From Salinarimonas sp. (GTDB lineage: Bacteria > Pseudomonadota > Alphaproteobacteria > Rhizobiales > Beijerinckiaceae): DNA of 64,000 nucleotides. The DNA lies in NCBI RefSeq assembly GCF_040111675.1, contig NZ_CP157794.1, forward strand, positions 3,679,501 to 3,743,500, given 5' to 3'. How positions within the stretch are numbered: the first letter of the stretch is position 1; each line of letters starts with the position of its first letter. This document shows positions 17,712-26,471 of the stretch, piece by piece. The translations under genes and the position numbers were made by a program. Under the pieces are notes generated by a model. It was given only the letters and a program-made list of their open reading frames with translations, was not told the origin of the DNA and did no database searches.

Positions 17712-17860
17712 GACGTGGTCCCCCTCGTATCGGGGGCGCGCATGGTCCGCCGTCGTGATTCGCCCCCCGGCTCGCAGTATGCCGACGCAATCCGAGGGCG
17801 CAACGAAGACGCGCGCAGGTTTTGCGCGCGTCCTTTCCGATTGGTGACTTCCGCCGGCGG

Positions 17861-19384
17861 TCAGGCCGCCGCGGTCTCCACCACGGTCTCGCCGCCGGCG
17901 CGATCGATCGTGGCGAACTGGGCGCGCACCACCTCGGCCCAGTGGGCGAGGTCGTAGGTCGCGACCTCCCTGGCCATGGCCGCCATCGCCGCCGCCGCCT
18001 CGTCGGCGGGCGTCGCCAGCGCCGTGTCGAGGGCGTGGTCGAGCGAGCGGTTGGAATAGGGGTTCGTCAGCATGGCCTGCGGCAGCTCGACGGCGCAGCC
18101 GGCGAACTCGGACAGGATCAGCACGCCCGGCCGCCCGGCCTTCGAGGCCACGAACTCCTTGGCCACGAGGTTGAGCCCGTCGCGCAGCGGCGCGGTGAGG
18201 CACACGTCCGCGATGGCGTAGTACGCGACGAGCTTGTCGAACGGGATCGCCGCGCCGAACAGCACGACGGGCGTCCAGTCGAGCGTCGAGAAGCGCCCGT
18301 TGATGCGCCCGACCAGCGCCTCGATGTCGCGCTGGGTCTCCTCGTAGACCGTCATCTGCGCCGCCGCGCGCACCGAGGTCGCGAGCATCTTCACCTGCCC
18401 GCGCAGCTCGGGCCGGCGCTCGAGCAGGCGCTCGTAGGCGCACAGGCTCTCGATCATGCCCTTGGTGTAGTCGGTGCGCCCGACCGTCATGATCAGCCGG
18501 CGGCCGTCGAGCTCGGCGAGCAGCTGCCGCTGCAGCGCCTCGTTCTCGTCGGTCGCGAGGATCGTGTCGACGAGCGGGGCGTTGCAGCCCACCGGCGCGA
18601 CGCCGAGCACGACCTCGCGGCCCTCGTGCACGACGTGGGCCGGCACGTCCGGCTCGGAGAGCGCCATGCCGGGGGTCGCGAGCGCCGGGTCGACCGGCAC
18701 CGCCGGTCCCATCGCCGCGCCGACCAGCGTGCGCGCCACCTCGGCGAAGTTGCGGGCGTAGCGCGGCAGGTGGAAGCCGACGAGGTCGCAGGCGAGCAGG
18801 CTCGACACGATCTCCTTGCGCCAAGGCAGGACGTTGAACACGTCCGGGCCGGGGAAGGGCGTGTGGTGGAAGAAGGCGATCTTCACGTCCGGCTTGATCC
18901 GCCGCAGGTAGAGCGGGACGAGCCAGAGATTGTAGTCGTGGATCCACACGAGCCCGTCGTCCGCGACCTCCTCGGCCGCGGCCTCGGCGAAGGCGCGGTT
19001 CACCTCGCGGAACGTCTCCCAGTCCACGTTGTCGTAGCGGTAGCGATCCGGGAAGGAGTGCAGGATCGGCCACAGCGCCTCCTTGGAGGTGACGTGGTAG
19101 AAGCTCTCCACCTGCTCCGCCGTCAGCGGCAGCCGCGAGACGGTGTAGTCGCCGTAGGGGTCCTCCACCGTGACCCGGCGCTCGAAGTCGACGCCGGTCT
19201 CGGGATCGTAGGTCTTCCAGGCCACCCAGGCGCCGGCGTCGTCGCCCAGCGTGTTGAAGAAGCTCTTCAGCGTGGGCACGATGCCGTTGGGGCTCTTGTT
19301 CGTGCGGTAGTGGATCTTGCCGTCGATCACGACCTCCTCGAGAGGCTGCCTGTGATAGACGATGACGAGGGGCGATCCGCTCAT
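17861..19384 (-). CDS. ggpS: Glucosylglycerol-phosphate synthase (GT20 family)
   Basis: 507-residue retaining glycosyltransferase of family GT20 that would join a nucleotide-glucose to glycerol-3-phosphate, giving glucosylglycerol phosphate. It resembles what I recall of cyanobacterial GgpS rather than OtsA: the N-terminus [13 protein letters not shown], the stretch [50 protein letters not shown] and [18 protein letters not shown]. The C-terminal donor site has [19 protein letters not shown] and [14 protein letters not shown]. Its start overlaps the stop of the HAD phosphatase gene by ATGA, and gpsA, the source of glycerol-3-phosphate, is two genes upstream. A trehalose-phosphate synthase is the alternative but fits the context less well. 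Confidence 0.85.
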   Translation of the reverse strand: MSGSPLVIVYHRQPLEEVVIDGKIHYRTNKSPNGIVPTLKSFFNTLGDDAGAWVAWKTYDPETGVDFERRVTVEDPYGDYTVSRLPLTAEQVESFYHVTSKEALWPILHSFPDRYRYDNVDWETFREVNRAFAEAAAEEVADDGLVWIHDYNLWLVPLYLRRIKPDVKIAFFHHTPFPGPDVFNVLPWRKEIVSSLLACDLVGFHLPRYARNFAEVARTLVGAAMGPAVPVDPALATPGMALSEPDVPAHVVHEGREVVLGVAPVGCNAPLVDTILATDENEALQRQLLAELDGRRLIMTVGRTDYTKGMIESLCAYERLLERRPELRGQVKMLATSVRAAAQMTVYEETQRDIEALVGRINGRFSTLDWTPVVLFGAAIPFDKLVAYYAIADVCLTAPLRDGLNLVAKEFVASKAGRPGVLILSEFAGCAVELPQAMLTNPYSNRSLDHALDTALATPADEAAAAMAAMAREVATYDLAHWAEVVRAQFATIDRAGGETVVETAAA

Positions 19385-20130
19385 GCGTGTTCTCCCGTCA
19401 GCTCGAAATGGCGGATGGCGTCGGCGATGCCCGCCGCGCCGGGATGAGGCGAGTGGTAGACCGTGGGCACGCCGTCCAGGGCCCGCATCAGCGGCTCCTC
19501 GGAATTGCCGACCGCCACCGCGTTGAAGCCGGAGGCCAGCATGGCGAGGTCGTTCATCGTGTCGCCGGCGGCGAGCACGGCGGCCGGGTCGAGGCCCAGC
19601 GTCTGCACCAGCCGGGCCAGCGTCGTGCCCTTGTTGACGCCCTTGGGCAGGACGTCGAAGAAGCGCCCCGCGGAGACGATGCAGTCGAAGCCGGCGGCCT
19701 CGACCTTGGCGGCGCTCTCGGGGCTCAGACGGGCCGGATCGTAGTCGTAGCTGACCCGGTAGCGGAAGGGCGTGTTCTGGATCGCGAGCCCGGGCTCTTC
19801 CGCGAGCATGGCCCGCACCCGCGCGCCGGCATCGCCCCAGGCCTGCTTGATCGGGACCTCGAACTCCTCCCACGGCGTCAGCGAGACGCCGTCGAAGATC
19901 GAGGTGCCGATGTCGCCGATGACGTAGTGCGGGCGCGGCATGCCCGGGGTCTCGATCAGCTCGGCGATGAAGTCGATGTCGCGCCCGGTGACGAAGATCA
20001 GCATCGCGTCCTCGCGCGCCGCGAGGCTGGCGTAGAGGTCCGCGCGCTGCTCGTCCGAGCCGCCGAGGAAGGTGCCGTCGAGATCGGTGGCGAGGACGAG
20101 GGAAGGCGAGGGATTGACGGGGGCGTTCAT
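19381..20130 (-). CDS. HAD-IIB phosphatase, probable glucosylglycerol-phosphate phosphatase
   Basis: 249-residue HAD hydrolase of the sucrose-phosphatase-like (Cof/IIB) type. Motif I is [14 protein letters not shown] (about 11-24) with the nucleophilic Asp in DLDGT, motif II is the threonine in FVTGRD, and motifs III/IV are the Lys in [11 protein letters not shown] and the acidic pair in [12 protein letters not shown]. It would remove phosphate from the product of the next gene. The start at 20130 overlaps the gpsA stop (ATGA) and its stop overlaps the ggpS start. Bifunctional GgpPS proteins carry a phosphatase domain fused before the synthase; here the same order appears as two coupled genes. 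The exact substrate is inference. Confidence 0.83.
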   Translation of the reverse strand: MNAPVNPSPSLVLATDLDGTFLGGSDEQRADLYASLAAREDAMLIFVTGRDIDFIAELIETPGMPRPHYVIGDIGTSIFDGVSLTPWEEFEVPIKQAWGDAGARVRAMLAEEPGLAIQNTPFRYRVSYDYDPARLSPESAAKVEAAGFDCIVSAGRFFDVLPKGVNKGTTLARLVQTLGLDPAAVLAAGDTMNDLAMLASGFNAVAVGNSEEPLMRALDGVPTVYHSPHPGAAGIADAIRHFELTGEHA

Positions 20131-21248
20131 GCGGAGAGGCGCTCCTCTTCTTCTTCGATCCGGGCGGGATGGGGCGTCGTCCAGTCGTGCTCGGCGCCCA
20201 CCGCCTCGGGGTGGAGGTCGGCGAGCATGAGCGCCTTCATCGAGGCCGAGACCGGCGCGCCGTCGAGGATCGCGAGCACGGTCTCGCAGACCGGCATCGG
20301 CACGCGGAGCTTTCGGGCGAGCGCGACGACGGAGGCCGCGTTCTCCGCCCCCTCGACCACGGGGCCGTCGGCGCGGCGCACCGCCTCCTCGCCGGCGCCG
20401 AGCGCCTGGCCGTAGCTGAAGTTGCGCGACTGCGTCGAGGAGCAGGTGAGCATCAGGTCGCCCGCGCCGGCGAGGCCGGCCATGGTCTCGAGCCGCGCGC
20501 CGATGGCGAGGCCGAGGGCGGTGATCTCGGCGAGGCCGCGGGTGATGACCATCGCCCGGGCGTTGGAGCCGAGGCCGAGCCCCGCGGCGATGCCGCAGGC
20601 GATGGCGATGACGTTCTTCGCCGCGCCGCCGATCTCGACGCCGCGCACGTCGTCCGACAGGTAGGGCCGGAAGGATTCGCTCGCGAGCGAGACCGCGACG
20701 CGCGCGGCGAGATGCCCGTCGTGGAAGCCGTCCTCGGCGGCGGCGACGGTGACGCCGGTCGCCATGTCGGCGGCGACCTCGGCCGCGAAGGTGGGGCCGG
20801 AGAGCACCGCCATCTCGCGGTTCGGCATCACCTGGGCGACCACCTCGCCCATCAGGAGGCCGGTCTCGCGCTCGATGCCCTTGGAGCAGATCACCACCGG
20901 CGCGTCCGGCGCGAGCGCCGGCTCGGCCTGGCGCGCAACCGCCCGCAGATGCTGCGAGGGCGAGACCAGGATGGCGAGGTCGGCGCCGGCGAGCGCCTCC
21001 TCCATGTCGTTGGTGACGAGGACGTCGTCGGGGATGTCCGCGGAGGGCAGGAACGGATTGCGCCGGGTCGCGCGTACGGCGTCGACCACGTGCTCCTCGC
21101 GCGCCCACAGCCTGACGCGCCGTCCGGCGCGCCAGGCGGTGAGCGCCAGCGCCGTGCCCCAGGAACCGCCGCCGATCACGGCGATGGTGTCGAATACGTT
21201 CGGTCTCGTGTCCGCGCAGGATGTCGCGGGCGCTCGGCTCGCCGTCAA
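20127..21248 (-). CDS. gpsA: Glycerol-3-phosphate dehydrogenase [NAD(P)+]
   Basis: Reduces dihydroxyacetone phosphate to sn-glycerol-3-phosphate in the cytoplasm. 373 residues with the Rossmann motif IAVIGGGSWGTALAL (about 22-36), LSGPTFAAEVA and the catalytic Lys in GGAAKNVIAIACG, plus the C-terminal VEGAENAASV region. The usual length is about 330, so the N-terminus is some 18 residues longer than normal. The only start in this part of the frame is TTG at 21248, but it has an excellent GGAGG six bases upstream, which supports it. First gene of the gpsA-HAD-ggpS unit; a lone gpsA also serves phospholipid synthesis, and whether a second copy exists is not visible here. Confidence 0.93.
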   Translation of the reverse strand: MTASRAPATSCADTRPNVFDTIAVIGGGSWGTALALTAWRAGRRVRLWAREEHVVDAVRATRRNPFLPSADIPDDVLVTNDMEEALAGADLAILVSPSQHLRAVARQAEPALAPDAPVVICSKGIERETGLLMGEVVAQVMPNREMAVLSGPTFAAEVAADMATGVTVAAAEDGFHDGHLAARVAVSLASESFRPYLSDDVRGVEIGGAAKNVIAIACGIAAGLGLGSNARAMVITRGLAEITALGLAIGARLETMAGLAGAGDLMLTCSSTQSRNFSYGQALGAGEEAVRRADGPVVEGAENAASVVALARKLRVPMPVCETVLAILDGAPVSASMKALMLADLHPEAVGAEHDWTTPHPARIEEEEERLSA

Positions 21249-21742
21249 ATGGCACCTCCGGATTTCGGACGCGCGCCTCCGGCCCGAGGCGCCTCGTAGA
21301 AGAGGCGCGCCGGTGGCGACGCGTTCGGCCTGATGATGGCGGACTAGTTAGAGCATTGCGTCGCGAAAGGCAAATCCGCCTGTCCATGACGGATGATTGA
21401 CGCGTCAGCGTGGCCGTTTCTGATCTCTCGAAATTGCTTGCGTCTTCTTGGATTCGCCATGAAACGTCGAAGAATTACGCTCGCTCAGAACATGGGGTGC
21501 GCAAATCACGATACGGATGCTGAAATGTGTGGCAGCGCAGCAATTTCCGTCGGATCGCCGGTATATTCCTAGCCGCAACCCCGGCCCGCGGCGGGCCTCG
21601 CGAATCGCGCGGAGGGGCGTGCGGAGGGGGCGGGCGTGGGCGTGGGCCGTCGCCATGAGCGTGGGCGCAGGACTATGCGCCTGGGCGGATCGGCCGCCGC
21701 GCCGCATTGGCGTCGCGCCGCAAACTCCGCTATGAGCGGATC
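21249..21742. other. Intergenic region between divergent gpsA and rnd
   Basis: 494 bases with no convincing gene. On the gpsA side there is a perfect 7-bp hairpin GCGCCTC/GAGGCGC (21289-21308) in the likely leader, and a weak promoter-like pair on the minus strand (TTGCCT at 21373-21368, TCTAAC at 21352-21347, 15-base spacer). From about 21405 to 21570 the sequence is clearly more AT-rich than its surroundings, which suits a promoter region for the osmolyte operon, rnd, or both. No named operator was recognised. Confidence 0.4.
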
Positions 21743-22885
21743 ATGACCCCGATCACGCAAACGCCCGACCTCGCAGCCGCCTGCGCCCGTCTCGCCGCGC
21801 ATCCGTTCGTCACCGTCGACACGGAATTCATGCGCGAGACCACCTACTATCCGAAGCTCTGCCTGATCCAGATGGCGAGCCCGGAGGAGGCCGTGCTCGT
21901 CGATCCGCTGGCGCCGGGCCTCGACCTTCAGCCCTTCCTCGACCTGATGGCGAATACCGACGTCGTGAAGGTCTTCCACTCGGCGAGGCAGGACCTCGAG
22001 ATCGTCTGGATCCTCGGCCGGCTGATCCCCGCGCCTCTGTTCGACACGCAGGTGGCGGCGATGGTGTGCGGCTACGGCGACTCGGTGTCCTACGAGCAGC
22101 TCGCCAACGATCTCGCCAAGGCGCGCATCGACAAGTCCTCGCGCTTCACCGACTGGTCGCGACGGCCCCTGTCGGAGGCGCAGCTCGCTTACGCGCTCTC
22201 GGACGTGACGCATCTCATCCCGGTCTACGAGGCGCTGGAGGACAAGCTCGCCGAGACCGGGCGGCGCTCCTGGCTCGAGGAGGAGATGGCGATCCTCACA
22301 TCGCCCGAGACCTACGCCTCCGACCCCGAGAGCGCCTATCGCCGCCTCGCGGGGCGGGTGCGCAAGGCGCGCGAGATGGGGGTGCTGATCGAGGTCGCCG
22401 CCTGGCGCGAGCGCGAGGCGCAGACGCGCGACGTGCCGCGCCAGCGGGTGATGAAGGACGACGCCGTCGTCGAGCTCGCGATCTCCCAGCCGCGCGACGC
22501 CACGGCGATGGGCCGCCTGCGGGCGCTGCCGAACGGCTTCGAGCGCTCCCGTCAGGCCGAAGGCGTGCTCGCCGCCGTGAAGCACGGCCTCGACCGCGAC
22601 CCCTCCACCATCGTCATGCCCGAGCGCCGGGGCGGCCGCGGGCAGACGGGCTCGACCGTCGATTTGCTCAAGGTGCTGCTCAAGGCCGTGTGCGAGGAGG
22701 AGGGCGTCGCGCCCAAGATCGTCGCCACCGTCGACGACCTCGAGGCCATCGCCGAGAGCGACGACGCCGACGTCCCGGCGCTGCACGGCTGGCGGCGCGA
22801 GCTGTTCGGCGAGAAGGCGCTCGCGCTCAAGGCGGGCCGGCTGATGCTCGGCCTGAGGGACGGGCGGGTGGTGATGGAAGGCTGA
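21743..22885 (+). CDS. rnd: Ribonuclease D
   Basis: 3'-5' exoribonuclease of the DEDDy family involved in tRNA 3' end maturation, 380 residues. The exonuclease motifs are visible in order: [20 protein letters not shown] (Asp-Glu pair), the [10 protein letters not shown] segment, [20 protein letters not shown], and [13 protein letters not shown] with the Tyr and Asp of motif III. A C-terminal HRDC-type helical region follows at about 200-300. The ATG at 21743 matches the usual family start close to the first beta strand. The gene stands alone, divergent from gpsA. Confidence 0.95.
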   Translation: MTPITQTPDLAAACARLAAHPFVTVDTEFMRETTYYPKLCLIQMASPEEAVLVDPLAPGLDLQPFLDLMANTDVVKVFHSARQDLEIVWILGRLIPAPLFDTQVAAMVCGYGDSVSYEQLANDLAKARIDKSSRFTDWSRRPLSEAQLAYALSDVTHLIPVYEALEDKLAETGRRSWLEEEMAILTSPETYASDPESAYRRLAGRVRKAREMGVLIEVAAWREREAQTRDVPRQRVMKDDAVVELAISQPRDATAMGRLRALPNGFERSRQAEGVLAAVKHGLDRDPSTIVMPERRGGRGQTGSTVDLLKVLLKAVCEEEGVAPKIVATVDDLEAIAESDDADVPALHGWRRELFGEKALALKAGRLMLGLRDGRVVMEG

Positions 22886-22960
22886 CGCGGAAGAGGGCGA
22901 GGGGCGCCCCGCCGGCGCACGGCTCGCCGTCGGCGCCGGCGAGGAGAAACGGCCCCTGGA

Positions 22961-22997
22961 GCGGTTCCCGACCTGATGCGATCAGGTCGGAACAGCT
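22961..22997. repeat. Short palindrome of the GACCTGAT/ATCAGGTC type
   Basis: TTCCCGACCTGAT and ATCAGGTCGGAA form a near-perfect stem with GCG between them; outer GAGCGG/CAGCTC partly extend it. It lies 15 bases before a family 3 palindrome, and the pair together resemble the composite REP-like units common in this order. Confidence 0.6.
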
Positions 22998-23012
22998 CTA
23001 GAGTCACGTTTG

Positions 23013-23061
23013 GAGCATGATCTCCTCCACCAACCGGATTCCACTTGGTGGGATCATGCTC
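23013..23061. repeat. 49-bp palindromic dispersed repeat, family 3, copy 2
   Basis: The inverted counterpart of the copy at 535-583: same 10-bp ends GAGCATGATC/GATCATGCTC and the same inner CCACCAACCGGATTCCACT. It ends two bases before the left inverted repeat of the IS110-family element, which suggests that the element used the palindrome as its target. Confidence 0.8.
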
Positions 23062-23076
23062 TCTTATGACCGTGGT

Positions 23077-23411
23077 CAAGGGTGGTAGTCGAGCGGCTCG
23101 GGCCCGCGCCTTTGCGCAGGGTGAGATTGCCGGTCGGCAGCGAGGTGACGGGACGGTCCTGAAGACGACGGTCGATCAAGCTCTTATCCGCGGGTTGGTT
23201 ACCGCACTTCCGTAATCCGTCTCGGGCCATCCCTGTCTAGCGTCGGGCGTCGAGCTGGTGCTCGGCCACATAGAGCATACGGGAGTTCCCCACCGTAGCC
23301 GTCCCGTCGCCTCGCTGCCGCGATTGTCGTCAGCGGTCACGATCTCGGTGGGGCTCGAGACATCGATGTCGTCGGCCGAGCGAGCGGTGTCATCATCATC
23401 GTCGACCTCCG
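23077..23411 (-). ncRNA. Candidate guide (bridge/seek) RNA region of the IS1111-type element
   Basis: The 335-base stretch between the transposase stop and the far inverted repeat has no supported gene. In IS1111-group elements the guide RNA that pairs with donor and target DNA is encoded in this 3' flank, so an RNA on the minus strand here is expected. The assignment rests on position and family knowledge only; I could not fold it or define its ends. A 79-codon frame overlapping the transposase stop was considered and not accepted. Confidence 0.4.
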
Positions 23412-24530
23412 TCACGCGGCCTGGCGCGGCTCGACCTCGCGGCCGATCGCCCAGAGGAAGGCGGCCATCTCGCGGGCGATCGCCGCGGTCACGACGGGCG
23501 CCTTCTTGCCGCCCGTCGTCATCCGGCGGTAGCGCTTGCTCAGGCGGACCTGCGCCTTCCAGGCGATGTCGCGCACGGCCTTGGGCAGGTTCTCCAGACG
23601 CCTTCGGATCGTCTCGGTGACGCGCGCCGGGTGGCGATAGCTCCAGGCGCCCTCGACCAGGACACGCCTGGCCCGACGATTGCCGGCGAGCGTGAGCGCG
23701 CCGCGCTTCACGCTCTCGCCCGTCGAGCGCTCGGAGGGCACCAGCCCGAGGAAGGCCATGAGCTGGCGCGGGTCGTCGAAGCGGCGCACGTCCCCGACCT
23801 CGACGGCGAAGGTGGCGGCGACGAGGAGCGAGACGCCGCGCATCGCCTGGTAGGCGGCGACCAGCGGCGCCATCGACCAGGACGGCACCAGCTCCTCGAT
23901 ATGGGCATCGAAGCGCTCGAGCCGCTCACCGGCATCGCGCTCGGCGTCGACGTGATCCTGGAAGACGATCTGCTGGGCGGAATGCTCGAACTTCTGGGCG
24001 GCGAGCCAGCGCCTGTGGGCGGCGCTCCAGCGCTTCCGGCCCGTGAAGATCCGGCCGTGGCGCAGCAGGAAGGATTGCAGCTGCTGGCGCTTCTTGCGCA
24101 GGTCCTCGCTCGCCGCTTCGCGGGCGCGGACCAGATCGCGCATCGCCTCGTGCACGTCGTCGGGCACCCAGATGCCCGTCAACTCGCCGGCGCGCAGCAG
24201 ACGCGCCAAGGTGACCGCATCGCGCCGGTTCGTCTTCACCCGCTCGCCGGGACGCTTGGGGATCAGCGAGGGCGCCACGACCTCGCAGACGTGCCCCATC
24301 GCGGTGATCTGCCGGTGCAGCCCGTAGCCGGTCGGGCCGGCCTCGTAGCAGACGTGCAGGCGCCCGTATTTCTTCTCAAGCTTGCGCACCAGGCGCTCGA
24401 CCGCCGCCGGCGTCGCCTCGATCTCGCCGAGGTAGCGCACCTCGCCGGTCCGGCCGCCTTCGGCCACGGCGACCGCGTGCTTCTCCTTCGCGACGTCGAC
24501 ACCGACGAAGACGGTGCTATCCTCTCCCAT
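23412..24530 (-). CDS. IS110-family transposase (DEDD recombinase)
   Basis: 372-residue transposase. The N-terminal RuvC-like DEDD domain begins VFVGVDVAKEKHAVAVAE and contains CYEAGPTGYGLHR and KTNRRDAVTLARLLRAGEL. The C-terminal Transposase_20 domain has MRGVSLLVAATFAVEVGD and FLGLVPSERSTGESVKRGAL with the catalytic Ser region. Both domains are complete with no frameshift, so the element may still be active. It is the only gene of its IS and lies on the minus strand. Confidence 0.93.
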   Translation of the reverse strand: MGEDSTVFVGVDVAKEKHAVAVAEGGRTGEVRYLGEIEATPAAVERLVRKLEKKYGRLHVCYEAGPTGYGLHRQITAMGHVCEVVAPSLIPKRPGERVKTNRRDAVTLARLLRAGELTGIWVPDDVHEAMRDLVRAREAASEDLRKKRQQLQSFLLRHGRIFTGRKRWSAAHRRWLAAQKFEHSAQQIVFQDHVDAERDAGERLERFDAHIEELVPSWSMAPLVAAYQAMRGVSLLVAATFAVEVGDVRRFDDPRQLMAFLGLVPSERSTGESVKRGALTLAGNRRARRVLVEGAWSYRHPARVTETIRRRLENLPKAVRDIAWKAQVRLSKRYRRMTTGGKKAPVVTAAIAREMAAFLWAIGREVEPRQAA

Positions 24531-24645
24531 GGTCCGCCCTCCTTTGCTTGGGGCTCGGCTCGGCGATCCCGAGCAACCCCCGTTAAGCTCAAGCTCGCAA
24601 AGGCTAAGGGCGGGCCGCCCCTCGCACCACGGTCATAACGTCTAG

Positions 24646-26124
24646 GAGGCTGTCCAGCTAATTCGTTCTGCGACGCGAGTGCGTTTCGTTCGCGGGACGC
24701 GTTCGCCCCGTCTCATCCGGCCGGCCTCGGTCGGTTGTGAGCGGCGACGAGCTTCGCGATGTTGTGAGCGGTGCAGACGAGCGCCCATTCGGCCCTGACG
24801 GCGCCGAGGCCGCGCAAGAGGAGCTGGCGCATCCCGCGATCCTGCTTGATCTGCCCGAAGACGGGCTCGACGACCTGCTTGCGCAGCCTGTAGCGGCTGC
24901 GCCGCCCGGCGCGGGCGAGCGTCTCGGCCATGGCCCGGGTCAGGGGTGATTTCGAGAGGCGCCGCTCGGTCGCCGGGACCCCGGTGGCGTGCTTGGCGCG
25001 GCCGACGGCGACGTAGGCGCGGATGCGGCGCGCCTTCAGGGCGCCGAGGTTCGCCTCCGAGCAGAAGCCGGCGTCCGCCGAGATCTCGCGGGGCTTGGCT
25101 CCGAGATTGCGGCGCACGGCGTCCACCAGGGGGACGAGGGCGTCGACGTCGCCCGGATTGCTCTGGAGGCGGTGGGCGACGATCACCTGGTGGGCGGCGT
25201 CGACGGCGATCTGGGCGTTGTAGCCCTGGATGAAGCCGTCGCGGGTCGGCTGGATGCGGCTGTCGGGGTCGGTGAAGTTGCGCTGCGCCTTGTCCGGCGG
25301 GCCGCCGTCGGGCGCGCGCTTGGGCCGCCCGCGATCCTGCATGCCGCTGGAGGGACCGGGGCCGTCCTCGTCCTCGCCGCCCGCCGGCGCCGCCGCCTCG
25401 GCCTCCAGCGCGGCCTTGGCCGCCCGGATCCGCTCCAGCCGGCGCAGCTTGTCCGCCGCCCAGTCCGGCATCTCGTCCCCGCGCCGCTCGCCGTGCGCGG
25501 CATCCTCCTCGCGGTCCGCCGTCTCGGCCCGGTCGAGCCAGCCCGCCACCGCATCGGCCAGCGCCGGCTCCGCGCTCTTCATGCGGCCATAGCTCATCGC
25601 CTTGTGCCGCGAGGCGTTCGCCTTGATCTTCGTGCCGTCCAGAGCGACGTGCCCGAGCTGCACCAGTCCCGCCGCCCGGCACAGGCGCAGCACCTGCTCG
25701 AACAGGCGCCCCAGCGCCTTGAGATGGCGCTTGCGGAAGTCCGCGATCGTGCGGAAGTCCGGCCGCTGCAGGCCCGTCACCGCCATGAAGTCGACCCGCT
25801 CCTCGCAGGCTCGCGCCAGCTGGCGCGAGGAGTAGACCCCGCGGCTGTAGCCGTACAGCAGAAGCGCCACCATCATCGCCGGATGATACGGCGGATAGCC
25901 TCGCAGCTCGATGTAGGCGCTCAGGATATCCCGCAGATCCAGCCCCTCACGCACCGTCTCGCGCACGAAGTGCGCCGCGTGCCCAGGCGGGACGAAGTCG
26001 TGAATGGACGGCGGCAGAAGCCAGCTCTGCTCGACATCCCAGGGGCGAAACGTCTTGCTCGTGCTCATGAAACAAGAGAATCACGACCGGATTCCCACGT
26101 CCAGAAAATTACTCGGACAGCCTC
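24646..26124 (-). mobile_element. IS1182-family insertion sequence with CTAG target duplication
   Basis: A 1479-bp element. The ends GAGGCTGTCCAGCTAATT (left) and, read inwards, GAGGCTGTCCGAGTAATT (right) are imperfect inverted repeats, 15 of 18 matching. CTAG sits directly outside both ends (24642-24645 and 26125-26128), a likely 4-bp target duplication at a palindromic site. The left end is seven bases from the IS110-family inverted repeat. The single transposase gene is intact. Confidence 0.85.
24713..26068 (-). CDS. IS1182-family transposase
   Basis: 451-residue DDE transposase. The N-terminal DUF772-like domain has a conserved RGYPPYHPAMMVALLLYGYS and RPDFRTIADFRKRHL. The catalytic core starts with VALDGTKIKANASRHKAM, continues after a charged insertion (about 190-275) with the second Asp in ISADAGFCSEANL, and ends with the Glu in RKQVVEPVFGQIKQDRGM. 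No frameshift or stop interrupts it. The ATG at 26068 is 57 bases inside the element's end. No clear ribosome-binding site is visible. Confidence 0.93.
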   Translation of the reverse strand: MSTSKTFRPWDVEQSWLLPPSIHDFVPPGHAAHFVRETVREGLDLRDILSAYIELRGYPPYHPAMMVALLLYGYSRGVYSSRQLARACEERVDFMAVTGLQRPDFRTIADFRKRHLKALGRLFEQVLRLCRAAGLVQLGHVALDGTKIKANASRHKAMSYGRMKSAEPALADAVAGWLDRAETADREEDAAHGERRGDEMPDWAADKLRRLERIRAAKAALEAEAAAPAGGEDEDGPGPSSGMQDRGRPKRAPDGGPPDKAQRNFTDPDSRIQPTRDGFIQGYNAQIAVDAAHQVIVAHRLQSNPGDVDALVPLVDAVRRNLGAKPREISADAGFCSEANLGALKARRIRAYVAVGRAKHATGVPATERRLSKSPLTRAMAETLARAGRRSRYRLRKQVVEPVFGQIKQDRGMRQLLLRGLGAVRAEWALVCTAHNIAKLVAAHNRPRPAG

Positions 26125-26191
26125 CTAGCCCTCGCGCTCTCCCCGCACTATGGTCCGCGCCATTCGAGGACCCGGGACCGACGGACATCAG

Positions 26192-26470
26192 ATGGCCGAG
26201 AAGACGACCCCCCATTTCGCCAACGACGCGGGCGTGCCGATCATCCATATCGGCGCGAAGGAATTCATGTGCATCGGGGCGAAGCCGCCCTTCGACCACC
26301 CCCACGAATTCCTCGACATGGGGGCGGAGGACGAGATCATCTGCCCCTATTGCTCGACGCTGTTCCGCTACCGCGCGGACCTGACGACCGAGCAGTCCGA
26401 CCCGCCGGAATGCCTCTGGACCGGCGGCGCGCTCGACATCGCCTCGGCGCATACCGGCCCCTCGCGCTGA
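26192..26470 (+). CDS. CHCC-type zinc-finger domain protein
   Basis: 92 residues, related to the zinc-finger CHCC domain of mitochondrial NDUFS6 and its bacterial homologues. The zinc ligands are visible as the Cys in EFMCIG, the His in FDHPHEF, and IICPYCSTLFRY. In bacteria such proteins are small and of unclear role, sometimes linked to complex I. The start at 26192 keeps the typical short N-terminus; an earlier in-frame ATG at 26150 lies close to the IS end. The next gene begins one base after the stop, so the two are probably co-transcribed. Confidence 0.82.
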   Translation: MAEKTTPHFANDAGVPIIHIGAKEFMCIGAKPPFDHPHEFLDMGAEDEIICPYCSTLFRYRADLTTEQSDPPECLWTGGALDIASAHTGPSR

Positions 26471-26471
26471 G

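Larger units (their letters stand above)
23064..24638 (-). mobile_element. IS110-family insertion sequence, IS1111-type
   Basis: A 1.6-kb element holding one transposase gene. The inverted repeats TTATGACCGTGGT (23064-23076) and ACCACGGTCATAA (24626-24638) are a perfect 13-bp match. Classic IS110 members lack inverted repeats, while the IS1111 group has subterminal ones. The non-coding flank is short upstream of the transposase (about 95 bases) and long downstream (about 335 bases), again as in IS1111-group elements. True ends may extend a few bases beyond the repeats. No target duplication is expected for this family, and none is evident. Confidence 0.8.

Noticed and set aside
17861..19384. 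OtsA (trehalose-6-phosphate synthase) as the call for the GT20 gene
   Set aside because: Several characteristic stretches and the gpsA-phosphatase context favour GgpS; no otsB-like partner of the trehalose type is evident. A tree would settle it.
23176..23415. 79-codon frame overlapping the IS110 transposase stop
   Set aside because: It begins with an acidic stretch, then unrelated Ser/Trp/Pro-rich sequence with no family match; the region is better explained as the element's non-coding 3' flank.
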